A stretch of DNA of 64,000 bases from Littorina saxatilis (GCF_037325665.1 NC_090255.1:5032242-5096241), one strand, 5' to 3'. Positions 22,652-47,806 are shown, numbered from the stretch's first letter. Notes: generated from the sequence alone by a model not told the origin. Program-made: numbers and translations.

Positions 22652-24825
22652 CGCATGATGTGTGTGAGCACATGATGTGTGTGTGTGCACGTTTGTCTGC
22701 ATGTGTGTGTATCACCGTGCACCTCTTTGTGTAAGTGTGTGTGTGTGTGTACGTGTGTGTGCACCTGTGTGTGTATACGTGTGTGTGCACCTGTTTACGT
22801 GTGGGTGCACCTGTGTGTGTGTGTATGTGTGTGCACCAGTGTGTGTGTGTATGTGTGTGCACCTGTGTGTGTGTGTATGTGTGTGTGCTTGTGCACCTGT
22901 GTGTGTGTGTATGTGTGTGCACCAGTGTGTGTGTGTATGTGTGCACCTGTGTGTGTGTGTTTGTGTGTGTGCTTGTGCACCTGTGTGTATGTGTGTGTGC
23001 ACCTGTGTGTGTGTGTATGTGTGTGCACCTGTGTGTGTGTGTACGTGTGTGTGCTTGTGCACCTGTGTGTGTGTATGTGTGTGCACCTGTGTGTGTGTGT
23101 ACGTGTGTGTGCTTGTGCACCTGTGTGTGGATATAAGTGTGTGCGCCTGTGTGTGTGCATTGAATGTGTTTATCTGAATGTGCGAGTAAAGTCATACACA
23201 GCAACAACAAACCATACTTACCGACAATGACTGTGATCGCTGCATCGTGTTGAGTACGTTGTTACCACTGTTGGTTTTGCTGCGAGCATGGCTCACCAAA
23301 TAATCCGTCTCCGTGCCGTACGCCCTCCGTCTTCGTCTATAAGATAAGATAAGAAAACTTTAATGTCCATTTTCATTTTACACAAACATGGACATTTTTC
23401 TTTTGGCACCACATCATATTTCTAATAAGACAAACACACAATCATTAAGCATAATCAAACATAAATACACTACTAAGATTAATGTTATAACATGAGCATT
23501 TCAGCAATAAGCATCATTTATATATAGATCACAGTCACTGACGCTCAAAACCACAGCGCATGCGAACAGTCGCATAAACCTACAACAGAAGCAGCCATCA
23601 ATATTAAGAAAGATTAAAGCAGCCATCAATATTAAGAATGATTACTACTAGTACAGGTACTAGGTACCACTTTAGGAGGAGCTATCAATCAGTCTCCATG
23701 TTTGTCTGTAAATCAAACAAGTTGCAAGTGAATGCAAATTTATTGAATTTTTCAGAGTGGTTGTCATGTCTGAAATATAAAACAAACATACAAAAACTGT
23801 AGTCAAAAAGAGTGACAAATGTGGGCAACTGGTGGGCTTTTCCACTTTTCCACTTAAAGATTATGACTAGCCTCAAAATCTATTTTGATTCACCCAAAAC
23901 CCAAGCCTGTACAGTCGAACCTGTCCTTGTGACCACCTGTCCAAAAAGACCACCCCAAAGGATCCCTGACCATTCCCCCCCCTCCCCCCACTATAATCCA
24001 CCTTTCCAAAAACAAATTGACTGCCAATGTTCCAAATTCAGAATAAAAAAACCAAAAAAGGTATTTTATAGGAACAAAAAAAAAATGCTACAGTCACTGA
24101 TCTTTGACCCAGCGATCTTTTAAGTAGACAAACAGACGAACACTTATACTACAGAAAATAAACTTATCTGACAAACTGTCCAGAAGATCGTTCGGAAGAC
24201 ACAACCGAGACTGGGAACAGGTTCCACTGTACTTACTTTTTTTTTTTTTTCTTTTATTTTTTTTAACCTCAGTTGCATGCAGGTTTGCTACTACAATTAT
24301 TTTTTGCCTTATTATTATTATTAATTTTTTTTTTTCGTGTGTGGCTTGGAGCAAACCTTCTTCATAGGTCTTTTCTTTTCTCAGTCAAATGTGTACATTT
24401 TTAGATCAACTGTACTTACTTATCTTGAACTTCCTTGACGATTTCGTCGTTTTCAAGGACGTTATAACGCCAGGTGTCTTTCGGGACGGGGTCGGAGCCT
24501 CGCCATGGCTTCGGTTCATTGGACTTCTTGTCTTTGGTGCTTTTCCTCTCTCTCAGGCTCAGCTTATCCAGTGTAAGCTTGGGGGGTTTCTGTGAAAAAG
24601 ATAAATGGAAAAGTTTTGACAATGGAAGCAATGTTGTATGTTTATTCAAATTAGAATGACTCCTGTAGCATTCAGAAATGTAAAATGCACTCTAAAAACA
24701 AAAATCGAAATTATTTGTTTCATCTCATTAACATCAAAATAGCCTTGTAAGAATCGTACGCACAGACAGACACACAGACGCAAGGATTAGGCACACACAT
24801 GTTCTCTCTCTCTCTCTCTTAACTC

Positions 24826-24886
<61 letters not shown>

Positions 24887-26765
24887 CTCTCTCCCCCTCA
24901 CCTTTGGAGCCATGAGAATCAGCACTTTGATGTTCTCGACAAACTGTCGTTTCCAGACACCTCGCTCGTAGGGGCTGGGGGTGAAGGGGAGGTACCAGCC
25001 GACGCGCACACAGCGAGGCATCCACAGTTCATCCCGCTCGCAGAGGTCATGCCAGTACCAGCTCGTCTGGAAACAGAAACATCCCATTGTGACTACAGTG
25101 GAACCTCCCCATTAGGATCTTCCAAAATCATCGTGTTAAGCCTGTCCTTAAATGGACGAAGTAGACTACGCGAAGTATACTTTGCAAAGTGGGCAGGGAT
25201 GTAGCTCAGTCGGTAGCACGCTGGATTTGTATCCAGTTGGCCGCTGTCAGCGTGAATTCGTCCCCACGTTCGGCGAGAGATTTATTTCTCAGAGTCAACT
25301 TTGTGTGCAGACTCTCCTCGGTGTCCGAACACCCCCGTGTGTACACGCAAGCACAAGACCAAGTGCGCACGAAAAAGATCCTGTAATCCATGTCAGAGTT
25401 CGGTGGGTTATAGAAACACGAAAATACCCAGCATGCTTCCTCCGAAAGCGGCGTATGGCTGCCTAAATGGCGGGGTAAAAACGGTCATACACGGAAAGCC
25501 GTGGGAGTTTCAGTCCATGAACAAACAAACAAACAAAAAACAATACTTTGCAAAGCTGGCCGCATGAAGCTTTAGCACTAAATATTTGGTAAAAAGACTC
25601 TGCGAAGTTTTCTTCTGGCTCAATTCAGGACCACTTTAAAAGGGAGGGAATCTAAATCCAATACAATACAAACATGTAGCCAGGCAAGTGTTTACGCTGT
25701 CATTATTACAGGGTCCCCACTGGTTTTTAGAAACAAAATTCCATGACTTTTCCATGACTTTCCATGAGCCTCAATAACATTTTCCATGACTAGATCCACA
25801 GGTCGCCATTTTCGAACACGCAAACTTTTTACGTCTTGTCACTGCCAGTTTTGACACTGGCTTACTTTGCACTGAATTTGAGTCAGTTTCTACGCAGTGT
25901 CTCTTCGACAAGCAAATCAAGCATTTGCTACGCAGTCAGATTATCAGTAATGTTTGCTGGTCCTGTCATTTCACTAAACTGGACCACAGGCGGAAGGTAT
26001 CGTTCACTGGACCACTACTTTCATAGAAAGTCTTCCGCCTGTGACTGGACCAGCTACTGTTTGTATCCATCTGCACTTTCGTAAATTCCGTTTCGTAACC
26101 GTCACTGTGACTTGACGAACTGTCATTTTTTTTCACCGCGATACACAGTTCATTGCGAAGATCTTCCTTGGTAATTCGTTCCAATTCCGCATACTTTTTG
26201 TTGTCAAGAAACAACTCGAAAGAAAGTTTCAAACTCATCATCCTCCATCTTGCTTGTCGAAGCGCTAAAGTACTTGGGCTGGGCGACGAAAATAGCCGCT
26301 GGCGTGCTAAAGGTTAATTTTTTTTTCTTATTTTTGTTAAATTCCATGACTTTCCATGACTTTAATTGAAATTCCATGACTTTCCAGGCCTGGAAAATTA
26401 AAAATCGAATTCCATGACTTTCCAGGTTTTCCATGACCTGTACGAACCCTGTTATTAGTATTTGTGTGATTGTGTGTGTGTGTCAGGGATGGCCAAATCG
26501 TCTGCCCGGTGGCCAGGGGCGAGTAAAAAATTTGCCGGGCTAGTAGAAACCCCCTGGCAACTCGCCCGGCTGGCCAGTGACAATTCTGATCAAATGCAAC
26601 ACTATAGGTTGCAATATCCAGTTTCAAATGAGATGCAGCAACTTTGGTATGTACAGGGCCAGCGACATTTTTGGCGGGCTAGTGACTTTCTTGCAGTTAC
26701 TCGCCCGGCTGGCGAGTTAAAATTTTTGGATTTGGCCATCCCTGTGTGTGTGTGTGTGTGTCTGT

Positions 26766-26822
<57 letters not shown>

Positions 26823-28692
26823 TGTGTGTGTGTCTGTGTGTGTCTGTGTCTGTGTGTATGTGTGCGATTCATGGAAAGATCTTCTTTGACTTTTGTTTAT
26901 TCAGAAGAATGTATATTTCATACACCCCATTTCTTTAATTAAGTTTTTACTTATCTATTTATTTATTTAATTTTTAGAGTAGATATATATGAGCCGTTTG
27001 CTTCTCAACATAAAACAAACATCTTTGAAGACAAGAATGCATATTTACACAAAACAGCAACAAAACAACAAGCAATACAAGAAATAGAAGACTGAATTCT
27101 AAACCGACACCTACAACCGTATACACCCCATTTCCACCTAACCTGTGAAGCTCGACTCAGACTCGTAGGATCCAAAAAGGAGAAGATATAAAGGGAGATG
27201 ACTCTTGGCAGCACACGAGTGAAGTCCGATCTGGGCGGAGGGACGCGGTCGTGCACAATGTCTCGAGCCAACTCCAACTGACGACGTCTGCTGTGAGTCA
27301 GGAGATCTTCCAGGACGCGCCTTCTTTGTTTGTCGCTCCAGTTCTGGTACTGCAAGATTTAGCATGTCAATTAGCCACGAAGGAAAATAAGAAACACTTC
27401 ACATGTTGAAATGATGACCAAAGCAAAACTCTACATGCATTCATGTTAACTTTATTTTTACCTTTTTTTTTTAACACACCTCTAAAATCTCTGAATCAAA
27501 AAGCAAGAAAGGTATGTTTTTGGAACATAATATTTACAAAACAAAACATTATGTTCACTGACCTTCGACCCAGCGGTCTTGTAAGTGGACAGATAGACAA
27601 ATACTTATTTATATAAAACAGAAAAAAAACTAATCTGACAAATTGTCCAGAAGCTCGCTTGGAAGACACAAATGTGCATTGGCAGTATTATTTATGTTTG
27701 GATCTCTAAAATCTCAAAAAATTTGGTCTGTATAAAACTAAAAGAGAGGCTGTCTTGAAATAAAGGTAAACAAGAAGGGCAAAGCCCATACGACTCACAT
27801 GCTCTACACATTTTTCCTACCAAAATACATGTGACCTTGACCCAAGGTCAAGGTCATCCAAGGTCATGCAACACAAAGCTGTTAATTCAAGACATAGGAA
27901 GTACAATGGTGCTTATTGGCTCTTTCTACCATAAGATATGGTCACTTTTAGTGGTTCACTACCTTATTTTGGTCACATTTCATAAGGGTCAAAGTGACCT
28001 TGACCTTGATCATATGTGACCAAATGTGTCTCATGATGAAAGCATAACATGTGCCCCACATAATTTTTAAGTTTGAAACAGTTATCTTCCATAGTTCAGG
28101 GTCAAGGTCACTTCAAAATATGTATACAATCCAACTTTGAAGAGCTCCTGTGACCTTGACCTTGAAGCAAGGTAAACCAAACTGGTATCAAAAGATGGGG
28201 CTTACTTTGCCCTATATATCATATATAGGTGAGGTATTGAATCTCAAAAACTTCAGAGAAAATGGGAAAAATATGAAAAATAGCTGTTTTTTAGGCAACA
28301 TTTATGGCCCCTGCGACCTTGACCTTGAAGCAAGGTCAAGATGCTATGTATGTTTTTTGGGGCCTTGTCATCATACACCATCTTGCCAAATTTGGTACTG
28401 ATAGACTGAATAGTGTCCAAGAAATATCCAACGTTAAAGTTTTCCGGACGGACGGACGGACGGACGTCCGGACGGACGGACGGACGACTCGGGTGAGTAC
28501 ATAGACTCACTTTTGCTTCGCATGTGAGTCAATAAAATGTACAGATGTTAAGAAATGAAGATCTGAGAAAGCAGGGTCTTATACAAGGGGGAAATTCTAT
28601 CGCATCGCTAAATCAGCAAATCATGTATCAAATTAACAGCAAACAAATGAACGTACCCATTTGCTGACAAGACCCCTTCGCTCCTCAAATAT
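21745..28692 (-). CDS. FBXO16: F-box only protein 16 homologue, seven exons, N-terminus not found
   Basis: Probable substrate-binding subunit of an SCF (SKP1-CUL1-F-box) ubiquitin ligase. Minus-strand exons: 28692-28657, 27349-27143, 25066-24902, 24589-24420, 23336-23222, 22556-22340, 21809-21745; all GT-AG with matching phases, 324 residues to the stop. Family signatures: [12 protein letters not shown], then [14 protein letters not shown], then the F-box proper [20 protein letters not shown] running into [20 protein letters not shown], then [15 protein letters not shown]. These align with vertebrate FBXO16 in order and spacing. The C-terminal third, rich in Ser, Pro and Arg, is less conserved but keeps a PW-x5-P-x-D-x4-YN-x-L motif and ends in an acidic GNESDNE. 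Human FBXO16 has about 33 residues before VFEERR, so at least one 5' coding exon should lie upstream of 28692 and was not identified. The target is unknown from sequence. Confidence 0.9.
22027..22250. repeat. (CA)n microsatellite and CA-rich tract
   Basis: A pure CA run to about 22064, then interrupted CA repeats. It is in the last FBXO16 intron. Confidence 0.9.
22606..23160. repeat. (GT)n run and GT-rich minisatellite
   Basis: A pure GT run (22606-22648) is followed by about 480 bp of units of roughly 30-50 bp built on GTGCACCTGTGTGTGTGTAT with variants GTGCACCAG and GTGCTTGTGCACC. It lies in an FBXO16 intron. Long open frames here on both strands (for example CVCVC or THTHT repeats) are low-complexity artefacts. 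Confidence 0.9.
23912..24229. mobile_element. pogo/Tigger-type MITE, 318 bp
   Basis: The ends CAGTCGAACCTGT and, inverted, CAGTGGAACCTGT are bordered by TA on both sides (23910-23911, 24230-24231). The interior (about 24025-24210) carries the dispersed sequence also found in the fold-back at 11286 and at 27495. It lies in an FBXO16 intron. Confidence 0.8.
24825..24886. repeat. (CAGA)n microsatellite
   Basis: About 15 units of CAGA, ending 15 bp before the FBXO16 donor at 24901. Confidence 0.95.
25190..25542 (+). mobile_element. tRNA-derived SINE (family A), copy 3, plus orientation
   Basis: It starts with GGGCAGGGATGTAGCTCAG and ends in an AAAC-repeat tail, flanked by ATACTTTGCAAAG (25177-25189, 25543-25555). 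It is in an FBXO16 intron, antisense to that gene. A pogo-type TACAGTGGAACC start lies just upstream at about 25097. Confidence 0.9.
25709..26451. mobile_element. hAT-like MITE (CAGGGT ends, TTCCATGACTTT subterminal repeats)
   Basis: The left end CAGGGTCCCCACTGG and the inverted right end CAGGGTTCGTACAGGTC are flanked by TTATTA on both sides. Both subterminal zones hold several copies of TTCCATGACTTT. The right end is nearly the same as that of the MITE at 2987. A minus-strand open frame inside (25966-26241) is not recognised. Confidence 0.75.
26484..26744. mobile_element. hAT-like MITE (CAGGGATGGCCAAATC ends) inside a GT microsatellite
   Basis: The ends CAGGGATGGCCAAATC and GATTTGGCCATCCCTG are exact inverted copies. 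Both flanks are TGTGTG repeat, so the duplication length cannot be read. The interior repeats CTCGCCCGGCTGGC. The GT tract resumes at 26745-26873. Confidence 0.85.
27495..27700. repeat. Dispersed repeat shared with 11286 and 23912
   Basis: The stretch around CGACCCAGCGGTCTT and CTGACAAATTGTCCAGAAGC matches the interior of the MITE at 23912 and an arm of the fold-back at 11286, at about 80% identity. No clear ends are visible here. It lies in the FBXO16 intron, with its duplicate at about 48516-48721. Confidence 0.6.
27777..28530. mobile_element. Repeat carrying an array of TCAAGGTCA (nuclear-receptor-type) sites and a GGAC tract
   Basis: The short ends GACTCACATGC (left) and GCATGTGAGTC (right) are inverted. 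Between them, TGACCTTGA or its reverse TCAAGGTCA occurs singly or doubled in at least five clusters (about 27831, 27988, 28100, 28148 and 28314), and a (GGAC)n tract lies at about 28448-28491. TCAAGGTCA is the known extended half-site for monomeric nuclear receptors of the FTZ-F1/NR5A and ERR groups. No coding capacity is seen. Confidence 0.7.
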
Positions 28693-28814
28693 CTGAAAAG
28701 AAAGTGAACAAGGTATTGACAAAAATATCTTGCAAATTCATTCCAACCCCAGTACAACCCTATTTTCTCCCACATCCTATTCTGACAATAATTTCAACTG
28801 TACAGTCCAGCGCT

Positions 28815-28995
28815 GAAAGTCTACGAAATGGGGCACTGGCCTTTGGCTAGTACTTCTCATAATTTACTAGCCAAAGAGCAAATTTTATTATTTTTACTCG
28901 CCAAACCAACCATTTGTTTCAGCAACTTTACTCGCATTTGGCGACTAGATTAACATTTCTACTCGCCATTAATATGTTTCTACTCGCCATGGCCT
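28815..28995. repeat. Dispersed repeat with TACTCGCC motifs
   Basis: GGCCTTTGGCTAGTA and several TACTCGCC motifs match, in inverse, the segment at 39668-39830 upstream of a pogo-type element. The termini are unclear. Confidence 0.5.
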
Positions 28996-29472
28996 GCAGT
29001 CATATTTGGAAAGAGGTCCAATGCCAGTGAATTCGTACACTCTGTTCAAGATTTTTCTTCTTCTCATATTTGGATACCGGAGTGTTTTGGAGTTTTTATT
29101 TGTTTGTAGATATTTATTAAAGAGAACCTCTCAGAACAAGCAATAAATTTAACTTCTGTATAGCATGTTTTCGGAAGTATTTCAAAATTCAAGCAACAAA
29201 TTCAGATTTTGCCTAAACAGCAAAAGTAGCTGTCACTCAAACATCACCAATGCAAAGACTTTTATGTTTCCACTCTCCCCTCCATGTGACCTCCCCACCC
29301 CACCACCGCCACACACAAAAATCACCACCACCACTACCAGTAGTACTATCACCACCACCAACACAACCAAGCTACCCCATCATTGTAGCGTTTCTTAGGT
29401 GCCAGAATTGGCAAGTGAAGCAAGGAAGTGCCGTTTCTTTGGAAATTCTCGCCACGAAGAACGCTAGGATTA

Positions 29473-29836
29473 GGCAACAAAAAAAAATTGTCTGTTTCTG
29501 GTAACATGGCTAAAAAATATAGGGTCGGTAGGTCGGGATTATTATTATTATTATTTTTTTTTTTTAACCCCAAATGTAGACCAATAAAACTAACTTTAAA
29601 AATCGCGCAAAGAGACTGGATTCACTATACATAGAGACAAGACACTCAACACATTTACAAATCGTCAGCGGACTTTCGTTTTCACACGTTTTTGTTGTTC
29701 ATTTTCTCACCCTGTCCTTTACCACCCCCAAAAAAACAAAAAAAATGTTTGAGTTTGGAAAAAAAAAGTTTAGAGTCGGCGCCAAAATTTAGGGTCGGTC
29801 GGGTGACCAGAAACAGACAATTTTTTTTTTTTGGCC
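29473..29836. mobile_element. Harbinger-like MITE A (TTA duplication, GGCC ends)
   Basis: The inverted ends GGC(C)ACAAAAAAAAATTGTCTG and CAGACAATTT...TTTGGCC are flanked by TTA (29470-29472, 29837-29839). AGGGTCGGTAGGTCGG and AGGGTCGGTCGGGT mark the subterminal parts. The superfamily is inferred from the 3-bp TTA duplication. Confidence 0.7.
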
Positions 29837-29953
29837 TTAGGCAAGCGAAAGCTAGGTACATGGGTGGCACTGACAAATGCCATGAATCCTGAAGAATTTT
29901 AAGGAGGGATCTGGGAGCCCCTATAGACGCAGAAGGATTTGTATAATTTATTA

Positions 29954-30202
29954 GGCCAAAAAAAAAAAGGTCTGTTTACGGTAACATAGGCCAAAAAAAT
30001 AGGGTCGGTAGGTCGGGATTTTTTTAAAATTTATTTTTTTTCCCAAAAAACCATATTTTTACGTTATTTTGCACACAAAAAAAAAAAAAAAAAAATTTTT
30101 TTTTTTTTTTTTTTCCCCAAATGCCAAAAAAAAGTCTAGGGTCGCGCGAAAAAAATAGGGTCGGTCGGGTTACTGTAAACAGACCTATTTTTTTTTGTGG
30201 CC
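29954..30202. mobile_element. Harbinger-like MITE B, related to MITE A
   Basis: Ends GGCCAAAAAAAA and TTTTTGTGGCC, flanked by TTA (29951-29953, 30203-30205). It has the same subterminal AGGGTCGGT(A/C)GG motifs as MITE A, only 118 bp away. Long A and T homopolymers fill the centre. Confidence 0.7.
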
Positions 30203-30289
30203 TTAGCAACCCAAAAAACGTCACCACAGACATTACAAATCCGGATTTCCAGAATATACCGGAAGAATCCCACCCATGTATAGGTAGCA

Positions 30290-30420
30290 TTATGGTTGCA
30301 TGCTACGCGAGCGAAAATGGCGGACTCGCAGCTTCCAATCGGATTGGCTGTCCAACGGCTGTTTACCGACCAGTGTAGACAACCTTTTCGGTATCAACCT
30401 ATGGTGTTTGATTCTTGCGT
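30290..30420. promoter_or_regulatory. Candidate FBXO16 / Staufen head-to-head promoter
   Basis: Between the two divergent genes, AAAATGGCGGA (30314-30324, YY1-like) is followed by CCAATCGGATTGG (30335-30347), a pair of CCAAT boxes facing each other. A second inverse YY1-like site, GCCGCCATTTT, lies at about 31687. Start sites cannot be seen; Staufen exon 1 begins at a splice acceptor (33974), so an untranslated exon must lie upstream. Confidence 0.35.
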
Positions 30421-30727
30421 AGCTGGCCATTAAACCGTTTCACATACACTCTCGCCTCCTAGCTCCGCGAGTGGCTTGCCGCTAGGAAGTCTTGCCTGAA
30501 AGAAACACGCGTCTGATTTGTAGGATTTTTTTTATTTCTTTGTAGATTTGCACATGTCTGTTTTGTTTGCTTGTTTGTAGTTGTCGTTTTAACTCTCCAT
30601 ATCTCGCTGCTGAAAAACTGGGGACTGTTAGATAGTTCTTCAAAGCCTGTTTACACTACAGACTTCCGTTTAATTAAAGGCTTCCCTTTTGCAAGATAGG
30701 TTAAGGTGTTTCACGCAGAAATTAGGT

Positions 30728-31323
30728 CAGGGTTCGACACTAGCGGGGGCGGGGGGCGGAACGCCCCAGAGTTTTGTGTTCCGCCCCAAACATTGCCGAA
30801 GCTTGGGGCCCACTCCGCCCCAGGATAAATTCCAACTGACAATGACAAACCGAAAATTCCAATGCCAGAGCCAATCACTAAAAATCGCCAGTCAAAGTCG
30901 TCACTGAAGTTTGCGTTACGATCAATGCCGCAGTCAAGAAAAAAAAACATTGAAATCGTCGAAGGACAATGCCGCAAGGGAAGTAACTCCCAGATTGCGC
31001 TCTTTAGCCTTCAAATGCCAAACGCAAAATGTGGCGACACATCCCTGGTGTAAAAAGACATGGAAATGAAGATGAAGAACAGGGTGGAGAGAAACGAAAA
31101 AAGGAGACCGATGCAGCCAATAGCGCGAAGCGCTGTCGTAATTTTAATGTCAAATGGTTGAAAGAATTTCCCTGGCTTCAGTACAATGAAGACTGATAAC
31201 AAACAATGCATTGCCGCACGTGAATACTGAGAGTGGACCCCAGATTTTTTTTTTCCGCCCCAGCAATTTCCATCTCTGGGGCCAGTGTGGCCCCAGGCCA
31301 AATAAGTTAGTGTCGACCCCTCG
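30728..31323. mobile_element. hAT5-like MITE (GGGTTCGACACTA ends, 5-bp duplication)
   Basis: The left end CAGGGTTCGACACTA and inverted right end GGGGTCGACACTA are flanked by TAGGT (30723-30727, 31324-31328). GGGGCCAC and CGCCCC-type runs fill the subterminal parts. Confidence 0.65.
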
Positions 31324-32228
31324 TAGGTTCTCACGAACTGGTCAGAACAAACTATTCAGAACTAAGAAGACACAAAAAGTCAAACTTTGAAAAGAAAATA
31401 TCCTGCAGTTTTGAAATTTACTACTCTCTATTTATATTTTCAAAGTATGCATGCCCAGCAAACATTCATGTTTTCACTTGATTTTAACTGTCTCATCTGC
31501 TGGAAACAGATTCTCGTCGTCAGTGTGTCAGAACTTACTCTGTTGTTTGCTTCTTCGTTGCTCAGAGGAGTCCACGCACTCTTGATGCGATTTTTGGCAA
31601 TCATCGTCATTTTTGCGAAGGAAAGAAGCAGAACTTATCAGGCACAAATACTCCACTGCTGTACCATCAAACCCTCGCGCACACCGCCGCCATTTTTACA
31701 CAAATATGTTGCTGGGTAGGATATTTTGCTGCGGATAGTATACTTTTCAAAAATTATTAGACGCAAAGTAAGTTTTATAATTTTGATGAGTTCAAAAGAG
31801 TCCGTGAATAAAATAATAGCTTTGTTACAGTTTTGCTGATTCTCGTTTTGTCGCGAATGAGACGAGAATCGGGTACTGACCAACATGGCTGCATGTTAGT
31901 CTGTAATTTTCTTTACTGTTTGCCACAGTTTTAACTCTCTTTTTCAACCTGCCAGCAACGCCGCATACTGTGCCCTGCCTTCTTCAGCACTTAGCCTAAC
32001 GGTTGCCTACAAAGAAAGGTATGACAGTGTTTTATGTGTGTGCTGATGAGTTCTTCATGTTCATTTTTTGCACATGGTATTATTTTCGCACAGATGGGAA
32101 TGTTTACTAAGTTCGTCTCTAGTGACTATGTCGTTGAGTGCAACGGTGATTTGCCATAGTTTCTGCGTAAGTACAAGGAAGTTCTAGAGTACGTGTCGTT
32201 CCGGTTGCGTTCTCTGAATACAGGTCTA

Positions 32229-33515
32229 CAGGGGTGTTGGTAGACATTTTCATGTTGGGACATTTGGCCGAAACTGTCATCTTGGAAAATGTTCGGCTAT
32301 TATAATTATTTTGGCTCATACAAAGTCACCGCAACATTGAAGCACAAGACTCAAGAAGGGAACACCAATGCATACAATCATTGTCTTAGGAACACAGATT
32401 ACAGGGGCGGAGCAGTTAAGCCAGAGGGGGGTGGGGGTGGGGTCTGGGGGGCTAAGCCCCCCTAAAGCTGAAGAATGTTAGCTATTTTATAAATAATGTG
32501 TGGCTTATCCTTGATTTTAAACATGATCAACTGGTGTCAGCAACCACTCATTATTTCTTTTAACGTTAGTATTAAATAATGGCAATTTATCTTCACTGAT
32601 ATATATATCTGCTCCCGACATCATATAGTATGGTTACAAGGAAGACATGTCGCATACTGTGACAATTAAACAATTAACTCTTCCCCCGGCTTTACAGACA
32701 GAAAAATAAATAAATTCACACAGAATTTTTTTTTTGGGGGGGGGGGGGGGACAGCCGGAGGGGCGGGGGGGGGGGGGGGGGGGCGGGGGTCCGGAACCCC
32801 TGTAACACCCCCCCTAATCCGCCCCTGGATTATATGTAACTACATCAGACACTATGCAGTTCTCTGCAACTTTTTCAAACCTTTAACTTTAATTTCTTGA
32901 AAGTAAAACTCTTCCAATCTTGTGCTAATCTTGACAAGCCTTGGGAAACATGACCGGTAAAACACCAATTAAAAAAACCGTGTAGGGTGAGCCATTTTGC
33001 TTGGAAACCACGATTTGGAGGACGCTTTTCATTCTCTGGCTTGACAACACTACTACCACTCACGCTGACACTGTCCACATTCTCGGTGTTCCTGTCATTT
33101 TGTCCGGAATCACTTACCTTGGGGAAGGGTAGCAAACCTTGGCCAATTTAGTTTTTTTTCTTTTTTGGTTGCGACATGATGTTCAAATCCAAATCGAAAG
33201 CACTGACTGACTGATAAACTATCGCGAACGCAAACGCTGAGAGTGTGGCATCTATATTTGTTGGCAATGGCTTCCGTTCAAAACATTGATGTTTCGTTTT
33301 TGGTATTCGCGAAGGAAATAAACGTCAGTCAGTTGACTAAGTACATCGGCAGCAGTTTTAGCAATCAAAGCCTGACCAATACAAAAAACTGGACAAACTT
33401 TGGCCGATTTAGGCGAATACTCTTCGGACATTTGGCTGATAGGGACATGAAAGTTTCGGCCAAAGTAAAAAATAATCGGCGATTGGCCGAAGGGCCGACC
33501 CAAACGACACCCCTG
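32229..33515 (-). mobile_element. hAT5-like internally deleted element keeping a transposase N-terminus
   Basis: Ends CAGGGGTGTTGG and, inverted, CAGGGGTGTCGTTTGGG; 5-bp duplication GTCTA (32224-32228, 33516-33520). TTTGGCCGA motifs repeat near both ends. On the minus strand about 32875-33135 reads KPENEKRPPNRGFQAKWLT, which resembles the TTF-type zinc-finger start of hAT transposases. A second element (32402-32827) is nested inside. Confidence 0.65.
32402..32827. mobile_element. hAT5-like MITE (CAGGGGCGGA ends) nested in the previous element
   Basis: Ends CAGGGGCGGAGCA and, inverted, CAGGGGCGGATTAGGGG; 5-bp duplication GATTA (32397-32401, 32828-32832). Two long G runs (about 32737-32785) lie near the right end. 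Confidence 0.7.
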
Positions 33516-33983
33516 GTCTAAGACGGTCGCACTCCCACGGTCAACAGTCTCAAAAGTGGGCTGGACCCACACTGGAAAATCTAGCAGTAAGGTGAAGACC
33601 ACCCAGATTGCCGAATCATGACAAACTGGGGTTTTTTTTTTTTGGCATCACTATTGGAGCAGTAAACAGGCTCTCAAGGGAGTCAATCTCTGATGAAGAA
33701 AAGGTGTGTGTGTGTGTGTTTGATTTTGTCATTCACTCATTATGTGTGACTCAAGAATGACAGAAAGTCTGCAAAATTATACTGAAGATGTGCTGTGACT
33801 GTGTAGTGTGTGCAGAAGGATAAAAACAATTTTTTGAAGATTCATGCCACAGAAAAGTTACCTATTCATAAATTTACAAAATGGAAAAATCAGTATTGAA
33901 CACAGGAGACATTGAATCAGTGAATGAATGCACTGCAGTCTAATTTAGTTTTTTTTAATGTTTACGCTTTCAGAGCGCACAGA

Positions 33984-47364
<13,381 letters not shown>

Positions 47365-47564
47365 NNNNNNNNNNNNNNNNNNNNNNNNNNNNNNNNNNNN
47401 NNNNNNNNNNNNNNNNNNNNNNNNNNNNNNNNNNNNNNNNNNNNNNNNNNNNNNNNNNNNNNNNNNNNNNNNNNNNNNNNNNNNNNNNNNNNNNNNNNNN
47501 NNNNNNNNNNNNNNNNNNNNNNNNNNNNNNNNNNNNNNNNNNNNNNNNNNNNNNNNNNNNNNNN
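47365..47564. other. Assembly gap, 200 N
   Basis: Exactly 200 Ns, a conventional scaffold-gap length. The left side is inside Staufen exon 6; the right side is a copy of sequence from 26546 onwards. Confidence 1.
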
Positions 47565-47806
47565 AAACCCCCTGGCAACTCGCCCGGCTGGCCAGTGAAA
47601 ATTCTGGTCAAATGCAACACTTTAGGTTGTAATATCAAGTTTCAAATCAGATGCATTATATAACTTTGGTTTGCACCGGGCCAGCGAAATTTCTGGCGGG
47701 CTATAGTGACTCTCTTGCAGTTACTCACCCGGATGGCGAGTGACATTTTTGGATTTGGCCATCCCTCTGTGTGTGTGTGTGTGTGGTGTGTGTGTGTGTG
47801 TGTGGT

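Noticed and set aside
22332-23230. Long open frames on both strands with CVCVC or THTHT repeats
   Set aside because: They are translations of GT/CA microsatellite and minisatellite DNA in FBXO16 introns; no codon bias, no domain.
25190-25262. tRNA gene (GGGGATGTAGCTCAG head)
   Set aside because: It is the head of SINE family A, which has two further copies here, each with its own target duplication.
25966-26241. Minus-strand frame of 91 residues as a host gene
   Set aside because: It lies wholly within a hAT-like MITE and has no recognisable domain or splice context.
28448-28491. GGAC repeats as a CRISPR-like or coding array
   Set aside because: Plain 4-bp microsatellite at the end of a dispersed repeat in a eukaryotic intron.
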